A stretch of 53,624 bases of DNA, from positions 1 through 53,624 of the forward strand of contig CAJTOZ010000020.1 in assembly GCA_910578095.1 (NCBI GenBank). The letters run 5' to 3'. Under the pieces are notes generated by a model, which was given only the letters and a program-made list of their open reading frames with translations, had not been told where the DNA came from and ran no database searches. This document shows positions 9,365 through 17,226 of this stretch, piece after piece. The stretch comes from an uncultured Muribaculaceae bacterium. GTDB taxonomy: Bacteria > Bacteroidota > Bacteroidia > Bacteroidales > Muribaculaceae. A program made the position numbers and the translations under genes. Within the stretch, counting starts at the first letter, position 1; each line of letters opens with the position of its first letter.

Positions 9365-10624
9365 ATGAACAGAATTGTATTAATCGGAAACGGCTTTGAT
9401 TTGGCTCATGGGCTTAAAACCAGATATGAAGATTTCATAAACTGGTATTGGGAACAATGGGGACAAAAACTGCGCACAAGTTCCAATAAGTCTGAAACGG
9501 ATAAATTCTGTTCATTTGTATTACGCAATAATGTTGGTCTTGGTGGATGGTATTTAGTATGGTCATACCATTATCAGCGCACTCTTAAGTCATACGAAAA
9601 TAGAGAATTAATCGATATTGTAATAAATGACAAAGACGTTTGCGATTTTAAAATAAATAGCACTTTTTTTGAACGAATTTGCAAAGCCATCAAAATCAAG
9701 GGTTGGGTAGATATTGAACGTGAATATTATGACCTACTACGTGATGTGGTGTTAAAACCAACGGATTGCAACTATACACTTTCTGAACTGAATAGTCATT
9801 TACGTTATATTCAAGAACTATTGGCTAATTATCTTTCAGACTTAACAACTAATGGCCTAGAATGCGATAAGCGAATATATGACCAAATTTATGGAAAAAT
9901 AAGCAAGAGTGATATAAGTATTGCCCAACTTCCAACGTATTATGCTTACGTAGATTATCTTATACATCATGCGGATAACGACTATCAGCGGTTGCTATGT
10001 AGATATGGGATTGAAGGTGCAGAAAGGCACTACAAAACCACTGATATTAAACGCTTAGCCCATTATACTGATGCAACCGCAATTGAAGACATCTATTTAA
10101 AAGATCTGATACGTCCTGAGAATATATTACTCCTCAATTTTAATTATACTGCCGTTGCAGATAGATATGGAACTGCAAAGGTTTCAACAGTCAATCATAT
10201 TCATGGCAATTTAAGTGACCCTGATGACATTATATTTGGATATGGTGATGAGTTGGATGACGATTATAAAAGCTTACTTAAACAAACCAACACCGAATGT
10301 CTTAATAATATCAAATCCATCAAGTATTTGGAGTCGGGTAATTATCGGAACTTGCTGAGATTCATTGAGTCTTCACCATACCAAGTGTATATTATGGGCC
10401 ATTCTTGTGGCAATTCTGATAGGACACTGCTAAACACATTATTTGAGCATAAAAACTGTGTTTCAATAAAGCCTTACTACTATCAGAAGAAAGATGGCTC
10501 AGATAACTATTTGGAAATAGTACAAAACATCTGTCGAAATTTTACTGATATGAAATTGATGCGCGACCGAGTAGTCAATAAAACATTTTGTGAGCCGTTA
10601 CCTCAGTGTACTCAAAAGAATTAA
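9365..10624 (+). CDS. abiH: AbiH-family abortive infection protein
   Basis: AbiH proteins were first described as lactococcal phage abortive-infection factors; their biochemical activity is not settled. Family marks are visible along the chain: the N-terminal nucleotide-binding-like start RIVLIGNGFDLAHGLKTRYE (residues 3-22), NHIHGN at 277-282 followed by IIFGYGDE, and MGHSCGNSDRTLL near 344-356. The 419-residue length is normal. The gene is very AT-rich (14 of 60 G+C in the line at 9601) and clearly differs in base use from hsdR before it, pointing to separate acquisition. It follows the peptidase gene by eight bases and its stop codon shares a base with the start of the Fic gene, so phage defence genes of three kinds are read together here. 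Confidence 0.85.
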   Translation: MNRIVLIGNGFDLAHGLKTRYEDFINWYWEQWGQKLRTSSNKSETDKFCSFVLRNNVGLGGWYLVWSYHYQRTLKSYENRELIDIVINDKDVCDFKINSTFFERICKAIKIKGWVDIEREYYDLLRDVVLKPTDCNYTLSELNSHLRYIQELLANYLSDLTTNGLECDKRIYDQIYGKISKSDISIAQLPTYYAYVDYLIHHADNDYQRLLCRYGIEGAERHYKTTDIKRLAHYTDATAIEDIYLKDLIRPENILLLNFNYTAVADRYGTAKVSTVNHIHGNLSDPDDIIFGYGDELDDDYKSLLKQTNTECLNNIKSIKYLESGNYRNLLRFIESSPYQVYIMGHSCGNSDRTLLNTLFEHKNCVSIKPYYYQKKDGSDNYLEIVQNICRNFTDMKLMRDRVVNKTFCEPLPQCTQKN

Positions 10625-11739
10625 TGGCATACGAAGATAAATATCAGGAGTTTGAGCAGTATTTGCGTTCCTCTGAGCCGGATAAGGTGCTGAGGGCGAA
10701 GAACTGGTCTATTGCCATCGGCTTGCAGCAGGTCGATGGGCTTACTCCATCGGATTTTCTTGTGTCGCAGGCTAAAGAGAATATCGAAGGGAAGATAAGC
10801 ACTGAAGATGTACGCCATCGACTTGAAGAGTACTATCAGCAAAAGGATGTACGGGAAAAGGAGGAGGCGGACAGAACTCTTGAGGCGGACGGTGTATCGG
10901 TGCGCACCAATGCTCTGTTGGCGCAAAAGGCTTTTACTTTCTCTCCTATGGAGTTGGCACATATTCATGGCTATCTTTTCAATGGTATTCTGCCTCATGC
11001 CGGATTGTTCCGCACATATAACATCACCAAGAATCAATGGATCCTTGACGGTGATACTATCGAATATGGCAACGCCGGGAATTTGATGGAGCTGCTGACC
11101 TTTGATTTCTCCGAGGAAAAGAAGTTTGATTATAGTAGCCATTCAGCGCAGGAGGCTATCAACCATATTGCCCGGTTCATATCAAGCGTTTGGCAGATTC
11201 ACGCTTTCGGCGAGGGCAATACTCGCACAACCGCTGTGTTCCTGATAAAGTATCTCCGTAGTTTTGGCTTCGATGTCAACAATGAGAGTTTCGCCAAACA
11301 TTCATGGTTCTTTCGCAATGCGTTGGTTAGGTCTCAATATGAGAACATCCCCAATGGGATTCACCGCACATTTGAGCCACTTGAACGTTTCATGAACTTC
11401 GCGGTGTTTGGTGTACCTGCCGATTTGCGCAATCGCACACTTCACATCAGATGGAGCGAGGATAAACGTTTGCCTGACGTTTCAGATTACGCTAAACGTC
11501 AAAATGACGTTTTGGAAACGCCATTGCCTTTAACCGCGCACCTTTCCCTGAAGGAGATGGCAGTAATAAAGATGATTCAGGAGAATCCTCAAATCTCAAT
11601 CGCAGCCATTGCAACCAAAACTGGATTGAGCAAGCGAACTGTTGACCGCGCCATCGCCTCCCTCAAAGAAAAAGCAATCCTCTCTCGTTTTGGAGCAAAG
11701 AATAATGCCACTTGGATCATAAACAAATCAGAATCATGA
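10624..11739 (+). CDS. Fic-family AMP-transferase with built-in VbhA-like inhibitory segment
   Basis: The catalytic loop HAFGEGNTR at residues 193-201 keeps all residues needed for AMP transfer (H193, E197, G198, N199, R201); the usual Pro after His is Ala. The N-terminal 75 residues are helical and include SQAKEN at 48-53, which fits the inhibitory [S/T]xxxE[G/N] motif of the VbhA-type antitoxin helix that blocks the ATP site, so this is probably a self-restrained toxin-like enzyme. The C-terminus (about 315-371) is a winged-helix domain with LSLKEMAVIKMIQ and GLSKRTVDRAIASLKE. I chose the ATG at 10624 because it overlaps the abiH TAA by one base and starts the family-like region; an in-frame ATG at 10606 lies inside abiH. 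It is the last gene of the operon. Confidence 0.85.
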   Translation: MAYEDKYQEFEQYLRSSEPDKVLRAKNWSIAIGLQQVDGLTPSDFLVSQAKENIEGKISTEDVRHRLEEYYQQKDVREKEEADRTLEADGVSVRTNALLAQKAFTFSPMELAHIHGYLFNGILPHAGLFRTYNITKNQWILDGDTIEYGNAGNLMELLTFDFSEEKKFDYSSHSAQEAINHIARFISSVWQIHAFGEGNTRTTAVFLIKYLRSFGFDVNNESFAKHSWFFRNALVRSQYENIPNGIHRTFEPLERFMNFAVFGVPADLRNRTLHIRWSEDKRLPDVSDYAKRQNDVLETPLPLTAHLSLKEMAVIKMIQENPQISIAAIATKTGLSKRTVDRAIASLKEKAILSRFGAKNNATWIINKSES

Positions 11740-11752
11740 GCCGCTGACTATT

Positions 11753-11809
11753 AGTTCGTGAGCCATACTCACGAACTGAAGGCCAACTCGTGAGTTACAC
11801 TCACTGGTT
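11753..11809. repeat. Two tandem 25-nt hairpins
   Basis: AGTTCGTGAG (11753-11762) pairs perfectly with CTCACGAACT (11768-11777) around the 5-nt loop CCATA. Seven bases later a second unit of the same size, 11785-11809, starts AACTCGTGAG, has the loop TTACA, and ends CTCACTGGTT with two mismatches. There is no T-run, so this is not a simple terminator. It lies 14 bases after the Fic stop and could be an operator pair, an RNA processing site or an mRNA-end stabiliser. Confidence 0.6.
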
Positions 11810-11830
11810 CAGATTTGTTGTCACGAATGG

Positions 11831-11882
11831 CAAAATTTATTACTGCCGTAATTATTACCATGGTAATAAAGTTCAAATTTTG
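11831..11882. repeat. Nested palindrome in the gap between fic and the ApeA-like gene
   Basis: The 18 bases at 11852-11869 (TTATTACCATGGTAATAA) are a perfect palindrome. Around it CAAAATTT (11831-11838) is inverted as AAATTTTG (11875-11882). It may be an operator or a cruciform-forming site. The rest of the 583-base gap 11740-12322 holds only the twin hairpins and the decayed DUF1848 start. Confidence 0.5.
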
Positions 11883-11984
11883 TAGCTATATTGCGGGAGT
11901 AGATGTGTTTCAATTATTTAACACTACAGCGCGAAAATTTGGCACCCATACATGTTAATTTTGTCACATAATATTTTTCAGATA

Positions 11985-12131
11985 ATGAAGTCCCACAACC
12001 ATATCGAGATACAGAATGAATCGGGCGAGCGAGTCAAGGCGCTCGCTACGGTGATTATATTAGCAAGCCTGGCTACGGACATTCTGGCCTTCTTCTCTCC
12101 GTGGTTCTTCAAACTCAGTCCTACATCCTAA
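11985..12131 (+). pseudogene. Decayed N-terminal fragment of a DUF1848-family gene
   Basis: A 48-codon frame starting at ATG 11985 reads KALATVIILASLATDILAFF and then SPWFFKL before a stop. Intact DUF1848 proteins of Bacteroidales carry near their start a segment of the type VIISASRxTDIPAFYxxWFxxRL; the alignment is continuous but with the key Ser, Arg and Pro replaced by Leu. The remaining several hundred residues are absent: beyond 12131 I find no continuation. DUF1848 proteins are of unknown function with conserved cysteines. This is therefore a relic of an inserted or displaced gene between the Fic and ApeA-like genes. The match is from memory of the family, not from a search. Confidence 0.55.
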
Positions 12132-12322
12132 AAATCTCATATTTGTTTCCTTGAGAGCTATCGATTTCACATTCAAGCTCTTGCTCGGATTGCTTTTTAT
12201 AAGTAATTTTGTAATACTGAATTTACTCAATCCGTCCTGAAACATATTTTGTTGCAGGTATCCCCAACACAAGCATTTTACAGCGAGCAGACCCCACCTC
12301 AGTTTAAGTAATCGGCAATAAA

Positions 12323-13657
12323 GTGATGACAGAACAAATAATCATAAAAGGTTACTGGTGGCTGCCTTCTTCGCCAAATGATACCGTTGCAGGCATCTTG
12401 ACATATACACCCGGCCAATGTATAGAACTGGAATTGATCGGTCAATTAAAGCCATGCCTATCTGCTTTGGAAGAATACATAGGCCGCACGGACGAAAATG
12501 TGATTTTTGGAGTAAGTTCCGATGCTAAAGAAATTTCTCTGATAAATTGCTACACCTCCGGTGGATCATTCAACTTCAACTGCCCATTCCCGATCCAAAG
12601 ATATAATTGCCAACACTTGGTTATTGGTTCCCATGTCGCATGTTTAGATACCGATTGCTTTTTTGAGGCACAGATAAACATCCCGTACTTAAGCCTTTGG
12701 GCTACTCCGAATTCTATCAGCAAATCTATATCTTTCAATAAGAAACAAATACAAAAAATAAACATTTCTTTTAACGCCGGAGAGAATAATATTGCGGCTT
12801 TCGATTTTGAGAGCTACAAATTTTCAATTGATGGGGCTGTTAATTATAGGGGAGATTATTTTGAGCCACATATATCCCAGAAGACATATTTGACAATAAC
12901 GAGTGAGGAAGATTGTTCTTTAAGCGACATCCTGAATAAGATCTTTTTATTTGAACAATTCATATCGTTTGCAACTCTTAAACATGTTGAAAGCTATAAA
13001 ATTGTTCTATTCGACAAATCAAAATTCCAACAACTCGATAATGGCAAAAAATTCTACTTTCCAATAGAATATATTCGTGTATTCCATGGAAGAGAAGATT
13101 TAGCTACGGAACAAGACCCACATAAACGAGGCGATTTTTTATTCACATACGACACCATAAAATCGGAGTTCAAGCAAATCCTCACTAAATGGTACTCTGA
13201 GCAACGGGACATCGCGCCGATACGTCATCATCTGATTGAGTGTGTCCGTAAGAAAAAGACCTTCTCAAGTGTTGATTTTTTAATTGTCATTCAGGGAATT
13301 GAAGGCTTTTGGTGGAGATTCCGGGACGAGGATTACAAACGGGGAAATCAAATAAATCACAAAAAACAGACCCGTTTAAAGACTATTCTGGCTACCCTGA
13401 TACAAGAGTTTGAAGATATAAAGGCCCTGAAATTATGTGATATAAATATCGATGACGTTGTTGACTCCAGAAATTATTACTCTCATTTTGTCAAAAAAGA
13501 GAGCAAACCTCACGTCAAGGATGGCATTGAGCTTTATGAGCTCACCGACCAAATTCGGAAGTTGCTAATCTGCTGTATATTGAACTTTATCGGATTCTCG
13601 AACGAACAAATAGCTCATATAGTTAAGGAAAGCCATAGCAGCTACCTGCACGATTAA
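12323..13657 (+). CDS. apeA: ApeA-like HEPN-domain anti-phage protein
   Basis: ApeA is a single-gene phage defence protein whose C-terminal HEPN domain is thought to act as a ribonuclease on infection. The N-terminus fits the ApeA N-terminal domain: KGYWWLPSSPNDTVAGILTY followed by CIELELIG (residues about 9-40) in a beta-rich stretch to about 300. The C-terminal helical part carries the HEPN signature RxxxxH as RNYYSH at residues 383-388, preceded by DDVVDS. At 444 residues the length is usual. The gene is very AT-rich (15 of 60 G+C in the line at 12721) and stands alone with its own upstream region. Two consecutive ATG codons (12323, 12326) make the start ambiguous by one residue. The family call is from motif memory; the HEPN motif is seen directly. 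Confidence 0.75.
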   Translation: MMTEQIIIKGYWWLPSSPNDTVAGILTYTPGQCIELELIGQLKPCLSALEEYIGRTDENVIFGVSSDAKEISLINCYTSGGSFNFNCPFPIQRYNCQHLVIGSHVACLDTDCFFEAQINIPYLSLWATPNSISKSISFNKKQIQKINISFNAGENNIAAFDFESYKFSIDGAVNYRGDYFEPHISQKTYLTITSEEDCSLSDILNKIFLFEQFISFATLKHVESYKIVLFDKSKFQQLDNGKKFYFPIEYIRVFHGREDLATEQDPHKRGDFLFTYDTIKSEFKQILTKWYSEQRDIAPIRHHLIECVRKKKTFSSVDFLIVIQGIEGFWWRFRDEDYKRGNQINHKKQTRLKTILATLIQEFEDIKALKLCDINIDDVVDSRNYYSHFVKKESKPHVKDGIELYELTDQIRKLLICCILNFIGFSNEQIAHIVKESHSSYLHD

Positions 13658-13703
13658 TCACATACTAATTTTGCAATCAATACGTGCACAGTGTGATCAC
13701 ACC

Positions 13704-14108
13704 ATGAACAGATTCAGAACTATAAACGTAGTGGCCGCCATCATTACGGACGGCGGAAAGGTGCTGGCCACCCAACGCGGATATGGCGAATGGAAAGGCT
13801 GGTGGGAATTCCCGGGCGGAAAGATTGAGCCGGGGGAAACGCCGCACGATGCCATCATGCGGGAGATCAAGGAGGAGCTTGCTGTTGGCATAGAGGTAGA
13901 AAAGAAACTTACTACTGTGGAATACGACTACCCTGCGTTTCATCTGTCCATGCAATGCTACTTATGCCATATAGTCTCGGGGCGGCTGTCATTGCTGGAG
14001 CATGATGATTTACGATGGTTGTCGACAGACGACATCGGATCGGTGAGGTGGCTCCCGGCCGATCGTGAGATTATCCCATTAATAGTCCGCGAGATTCCAC
14101 ATCGCTGA
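13704..14108 (+). CDS. Nudix hydrolase, MutT-like (8-oxo-dGTP or related pyrophosphatase)
   Basis: Nudix enzymes split nucleoside diphosphate bonds with a divalent metal; MutT-type members clean oxidised dGTP from the nucleotide pool. The Nudix box starts at G39 (GKIEPGE), with REIKEEL at residues 53-59, so the three key Glu are present; the late Gly of the consensus is Ala here. VLATQRGYGEWKGWWEFPGG is typical of MutT and NTP pyrophosphohydrolases such as the CTP/8-oxo-dGTP type. I chose ATG 13704 (MNRFRTINVVAAI) instead of 13671, because the family begins right there and the upstream residues are nondescript. It is the first gene on the core-chromosome side of the defence island. Confidence 0.87.
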   Translation: MNRFRTINVVAAIITDGGKVLATQRGYGEWKGWWEFPGGKIEPGETPHDAIMREIKEELAVGIEVEKKLTTVEYDYPAFHLSMQCYLCHIVSGRLSLLEHDDLRWLSTDDIGSVRWLPADREIIPLIVREIPHR

Positions 14109-14141
14109 CCCATTCCCATTACAGCGGCGTACCACCATTGC

Positions 14142-14510
14142 TCATCCCACCGCCTTGCCGAAAGGCAGCAGTGCCAGCTTCATCAGTCTGAAATGCTGCA
14201 ACCCGAAGGGGATGCCCACTATGGTGAGGCACAGCAGCAACCCCCACCCGAGATGGGTGAGAGCGATGGCAATGCCTCCGACAAACCACCAGATGATATT
14301 CATTATACCGGCAAGGCATCCGGAGGGCCAACTTTCATCGTTCACAGGCGTGCCGAACGGCCACAAGGCCAACACTGCCAACTTTAGCGTCTGAAGCCCG
14401 AAAGGGATGCCCACTATCGTAAGCATCATGATCACGCTTGAGATGGCGTACTCCACAGCGATCATAAGGCCGCCGAACAACACCCATATTATATTGAGAA
14501 GCACATTCAT
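14142..14510 (-). CDS. YccF-family inner membrane protein
   Basis: A small membrane protein with two tandem YccF repeats: each contains N-x-I-W-x-x-x-G-G (NIIWVLFGG and NIIWWFVGG) and then LTIVGIPFGLQ (twice) followed by K-L-A-x-L-x-PFG. About four membrane segments are expected. The function of YccF proteins is unknown. The start at 14510 is fixed by the ATGA overlap with the stop of tag; a longer in-frame start at 14534 would lie within tag. It is the third gene of a coupled unit, flavin reductase - tag - yccF. Confidence 0.87.
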   Translation of the reverse strand: MNVLLNIIWVLFGGLMIAVEYAISSVIMMLTIVGIPFGLQTLKLAVLALWPFGTPVNDESWPSGCLAGIMNIIWWFVGGIAIALTHLGWGLLLCLTIVGIPFGLQHFRLMKLALLPFGKAVG

Positions 14511-15085
14511 GACTGGCGCGATTTGCAATGGCAACTATTGATATGATCGTCAATAAACCCTGTAGCCTGTAGGAAGGCATAGCAGATGGTTGTGCCGAAA
14601 AATTTAAACCCTCGGCGCTTCATATCCTTACTTATGGCATCGGAGACAGCCGATGATGCCGGTATGTTCTCCGCGTCCGGCACATCGTTTATGATGCGCT
14701 TCCCTTGCGGAAGAAAACCCATGATATAATTGTAGAACGAACCGCATTCAGCCACTATATCTCCGAATAGGCGGGCGTTGACCACCGCCGCATGGATCTT
14801 CAGAGGGTTTCGCACGATGCGGCCATCGAGCCGAAGTCTTTCCTCATCGGCCGGCGTCATTCTCGCGACAGCCTCGTGGTCAAAGCCGCAGAAAGCCTCG
14901 CGATAGCCTTCGCGCTTGCGCAATATAGTGATCCATGCGAGTCCTGCCTGCGCGCTCTCAAGTGTCAGAAACTCAAATAGCGTCCGGTCATCGGTCGCCG
15001 GACGTCCCCACTCCTCGTCGTGGTACCTCACGTAAAGAGCATCATCGCCACACCAAGGGCAACGCACCGGGCTGCGGTCGATCAT
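14507..15085 (-). CDS. tag: DNA-3-methyladenine glycosylase I
   Basis: Tag removes 3-methyladenine from alkylated DNA as the first step of base excision repair. Family signatures are clear: RCPWCGDDALYVRYHDEEWG at the N-terminus, with the zinc-binding Cys and the base-pocket Glu/Trp region, then FEFLTLESAQAGLAWITIL, and near the C-terminus KRRGFKFFGTTICYAFLQATG and the zinc-ligand HxC-type end (INSCHCKS). The length of 192 residues is normal. Both ends overlap neighbours by ATGA: its start overlaps the stop of the flavin reductase gene and its stop overlaps the start of yccF. Confidence 0.93.
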   Translation of the reverse strand: MIDRSPVRCPWCGDDALYVRYHDEEWGRPATDDRTLFEFLTLESAQAGLAWITILRKREGYREAFCGFDHEAVARMTPADEERLRLDGRIVRNPLKIHAAVVNARLFGDIVAECGSFYNYIMGFLPQGKRIINDVPDAENIPASSAVSDAISKDMKRRGFKFFGTTICYAFLQATGFIDDHINSCHCKSRQS

Positions 15086-15645
15086 TTCAGCGTTTCTCCA
15101 TCGTGAAAGGCGTGGCCCACGCGCGCGCCGAGAGCGATATAGCCATTGTGAATAGGATCAAACGTGATCAGATTCATCTTCTCCACATCAGGTTTTCCGT
15201 CTTCGGCAAGGAATTCGTCGGCGCACACAATATTGAGAATATCGGCTATGATATAATAACCGGTCTCAGACTCATACAGTTTCTCCTTGATACGGCACTC
15301 CATTGTCATCGGGAAATTCCGGAACAGCGGAGCATCGACATTCCCGGCCTTCTCCGACGTCCATCCCGTCTTCTCTATCTTATCGTGCTGTTTTTTGCCG
15401 CTGACAACGCCTACATAATCCGCAGCCACCATAGTATCCACCGTAGCGAATGCCACCGTGAAGTCGGGGCAACGGTTAAGATTTTCCGTGGTGCAATGAC
15501 TACCCATCGAGATCATGATCTCATTCATATCCCACTGGCCGGCCCATGCAGCGTTCATGGCATTGGGCGTACCGTCGGCATCGTAAGTGCCGATTATCAG
15601 CACCGGCTGAGGTAACATCCACGCTTTAGGCTTGAAATTTTTCAT
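15082..15645 (-). CDS. Flavin reductase-like / flavoredoxin family protein
   Basis: A cytoplasmic FMN-binding protein of the flavin reductase domain family, as in flavoredoxins. The chain opens KAWMLPQPVLIIGTYDADG and continues NAMNAAWAGQWD, where the split-barrel FMN site begins, and later NRCPDFTVAFAT and ADYVGVVSGKK, all typical. The 187-residue length is that of a single-domain member. Its electron donor and acceptor cannot be read from sequence. It is the promoter-proximal gene of the unit with tag and yccF, coupled to tag by an ATGA overlap. Confidence 0.85.
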   Translation of the reverse strand: MKNFKPKAWMLPQPVLIIGTYDADGTPNAMNAAWAGQWDMNEIMISMGSHCTTENLNRCPDFTVAFATVDTMVAADYVGVVSGKKQHDKIEKTGWTSEKAGNVDAPLFRNFPMTMECRIKEKLYESETGYYIIADILNIVCADEFLAEDGKPDVEKMNLITFDPIHNGYIALGARVGHAFHDGETLK

Positions 15646-15681
15646 ATTAAATCTGATTTAGTTGTTTTTGTTTGCCTTGTT

Positions 15682-15782
15682 CCGGCGGTCTGTAAGCATC
15701 AACGGTTTTACCGCCGGATAGTTCAGCGCACACTGCAGTATGGCAGTCCGCCCCGCATGGATGGTATCGACATGCGGGGCGG
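15682..15782. repeat. Two perfect hairpins between glmM-type gene and flavin reductase gene
   Basis: CCGGCGGT at 15682-15689 pairs with ACCGCCGG at 15710-15717 around a 20-nt loop. Then CCGCCCCGCATG at 15748-15759 pairs perfectly with CATGCGGGGCGG at 15771-15782 around an 11-nt loop. The second lies 27 bases downstream of the stop of the minus-strand mutase gene and probably terminates or protects its mRNA, although no T-run follows. Confidence 0.5.
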
Positions 15783-15808
15783 CTTTCATGTGTTTACGCT
15801 GACTGCTA

Positions 15809-17194
15809 TCAGAGCATACGGGTGATTATCGCTTTCACTTCCTCGCCGAGGCGCGCTGCGGCCTCAGGCGTGGCAGCTTCGGCATACACACGTATTATAG
15901 GCTCGGTGTTGCTTCGGCGCAGGTGCACCCACGAGTCGGCAAAATCGATCTTCACGCCGTCTATATCGGTGATTTCCTCGCCGGCAAACTTTGCTTTTAC
16001 AGCCTCCAGAAGGGCATCGATGTCAAGCGTAGGCGCAAGCGACACCTTTGTCTTGTATATGGAGTAAGGAGGATAGCCCGCACGGAGCTCGCTCACCTTT
16101 TTGCCGCTCTTGGCAAGCAGGGTGAGGAAGAGGGCCACACCCACCAGGGCGTCGCGGCCGTAGTGCAGTTCGGGATATATCACTCCGCCATTGCCCTCGC
16201 CGCCTATGACGGCGCCTATCTCCTTCATCTTTGTGGTGACGTTGACCTCGCCCACAGCGGCAGCCTCATAGCGGCCACCGCGCGCACGCGTCACATCGCG
16301 GAGAGCACGCGAGGAACTCAGGTTGCTTACGGTGGCTCCGGGTGTGAGACTGAGCACGTAATCGGCCACGCTCACCAGCGTGTACTCTTCGCCGAACATC
16401 TCGCCATTCTCCATGACGATGGCCAGACGGTCTACGTCGGGGTCCACAACAAAACCTACATCAGCCACACCAGTCGACATCAGCGATGCGATGCCCGTGA
16501 GATTTTCCGGGATGGGTTCGGGCGTATGGGCGAAATGACCTGTGGGCTCACAGTTCAGCTCGACTATCTCCTCCACGCCGAGAGCGCGGAGCAACTGCGG
16601 TATGACCGTACCTCCGACACTGTTTACCGCATCCACGGCCACACGGAAATGCGCGTTGCGGATGGCTTCCACGTCCACTGCCGGGAGAGCGAGCACGGCG
16701 TCTATATGGTGGCGGTTGTAGGTAGTGTTGCTGTACTCATGTCCCAGTTTGTCGACAGGAGCATAGCTGTACTCACCGGTATCGGCTATGCGCAGCACCT
16801 CGCGTCCTTCGGCATCATTGAGGAATTCGCCTCGCTCGTTGAGCAGTTTGAGGGCGTTCCACTGCATCGGATTGTGGGATGCGGTGATAATGATACCTCC
16901 ACACGCTTTCTCAGCCGTAACAGCTATCTCGGTGGTGGGGGTGGAGGCGAGACCGATGTTCACAACATCGAATCCCATGCTCACGAGAGTGCCTGTGACG
17001 AGACGGCACACCATATCGCCGCTGATGCGGGCATCGCGTCCCACCACTATGGTGCGGGAGTTGCCGGATGCTGTTTTTTCGATGAATGCAGCGTAGGCGG
17101 CCGTGAAGCGCACGATATCCTGAGCGGTGAGGGCATCGCCGGGTGCTCCGCCTATAGTGCCGCGTATGCCGGAAATAGATTTTATGAGGGTCAT
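15809..17194 (-). CDS. glmM: Phosphoglucosamine mutase / phosphomannomutase family protein
   Basis: An alpha-D-phosphohexomutase; in this setting most likely the GlmM that turns glucosamine-6-phosphate into glucosamine-1-phosphate for peptidoglycan and lipopolysaccharide. All four active-site loops are present: ITASHNPMQWNALK with the phosphorylated S106, the metal loop DPDVDRL, the sugar loop GEGNGG, and the phosphate-binding RRSNTEPIIRVYAE near the C-terminus. The start SISGIRGTIGG is typical. At 461 residues the length is normal. A phosphomannomutase role cannot be excluded from sequence alone. It lies downstream of nrnA and the DUF4827 gene, an order I know from Bacteroidales. Confidence 0.88.
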   Translation of the reverse strand: MTLIKSISGIRGTIGGAPGDALTAQDIVRFTAAYAAFIEKTASGNSRTIVVGRDARISGDMVCRLVTGTLVSMGFDVVNIGLASTPTTEIAVTAEKACGGIIITASHNPMQWNALKLLNERGEFLNDAEGREVLRIADTGEYSYAPVDKLGHEYSNTTYNRHHIDAVLALPAVDVEAIRNAHFRVAVDAVNSVGGTVIPQLLRALGVEEIVELNCEPTGHFAHTPEPIPENLTGIASLMSTGVADVGFVVDPDVDRLAIVMENGEMFGEEYTLVSVADYVLSLTPGATVSNLSSSRALRDVTRARGGRYEAAAVGEVNVTTKMKEIGAVIGGEGNGGVIYPELHYGRDALVGVALFLTLLAKSGKKVSELRAGYPPYSIYKTKVSLAPTLDIDALLEAVKAKFAGEEITDIDGVKIDFADSWVHLRRSNTEPIIRVYAEAATPEAAARLGEEVKAIITRML

Positions 17195-17226
17195 ATCTTG
17201 GCTATATTTGGTTATAGAGAGTGTTC

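Noticed and set aside
13671..13703. Upstream start of the Nudix gene
   Set aside because: The extra 11 residues fall outside the family and the ATG at 13704 begins the conserved region.
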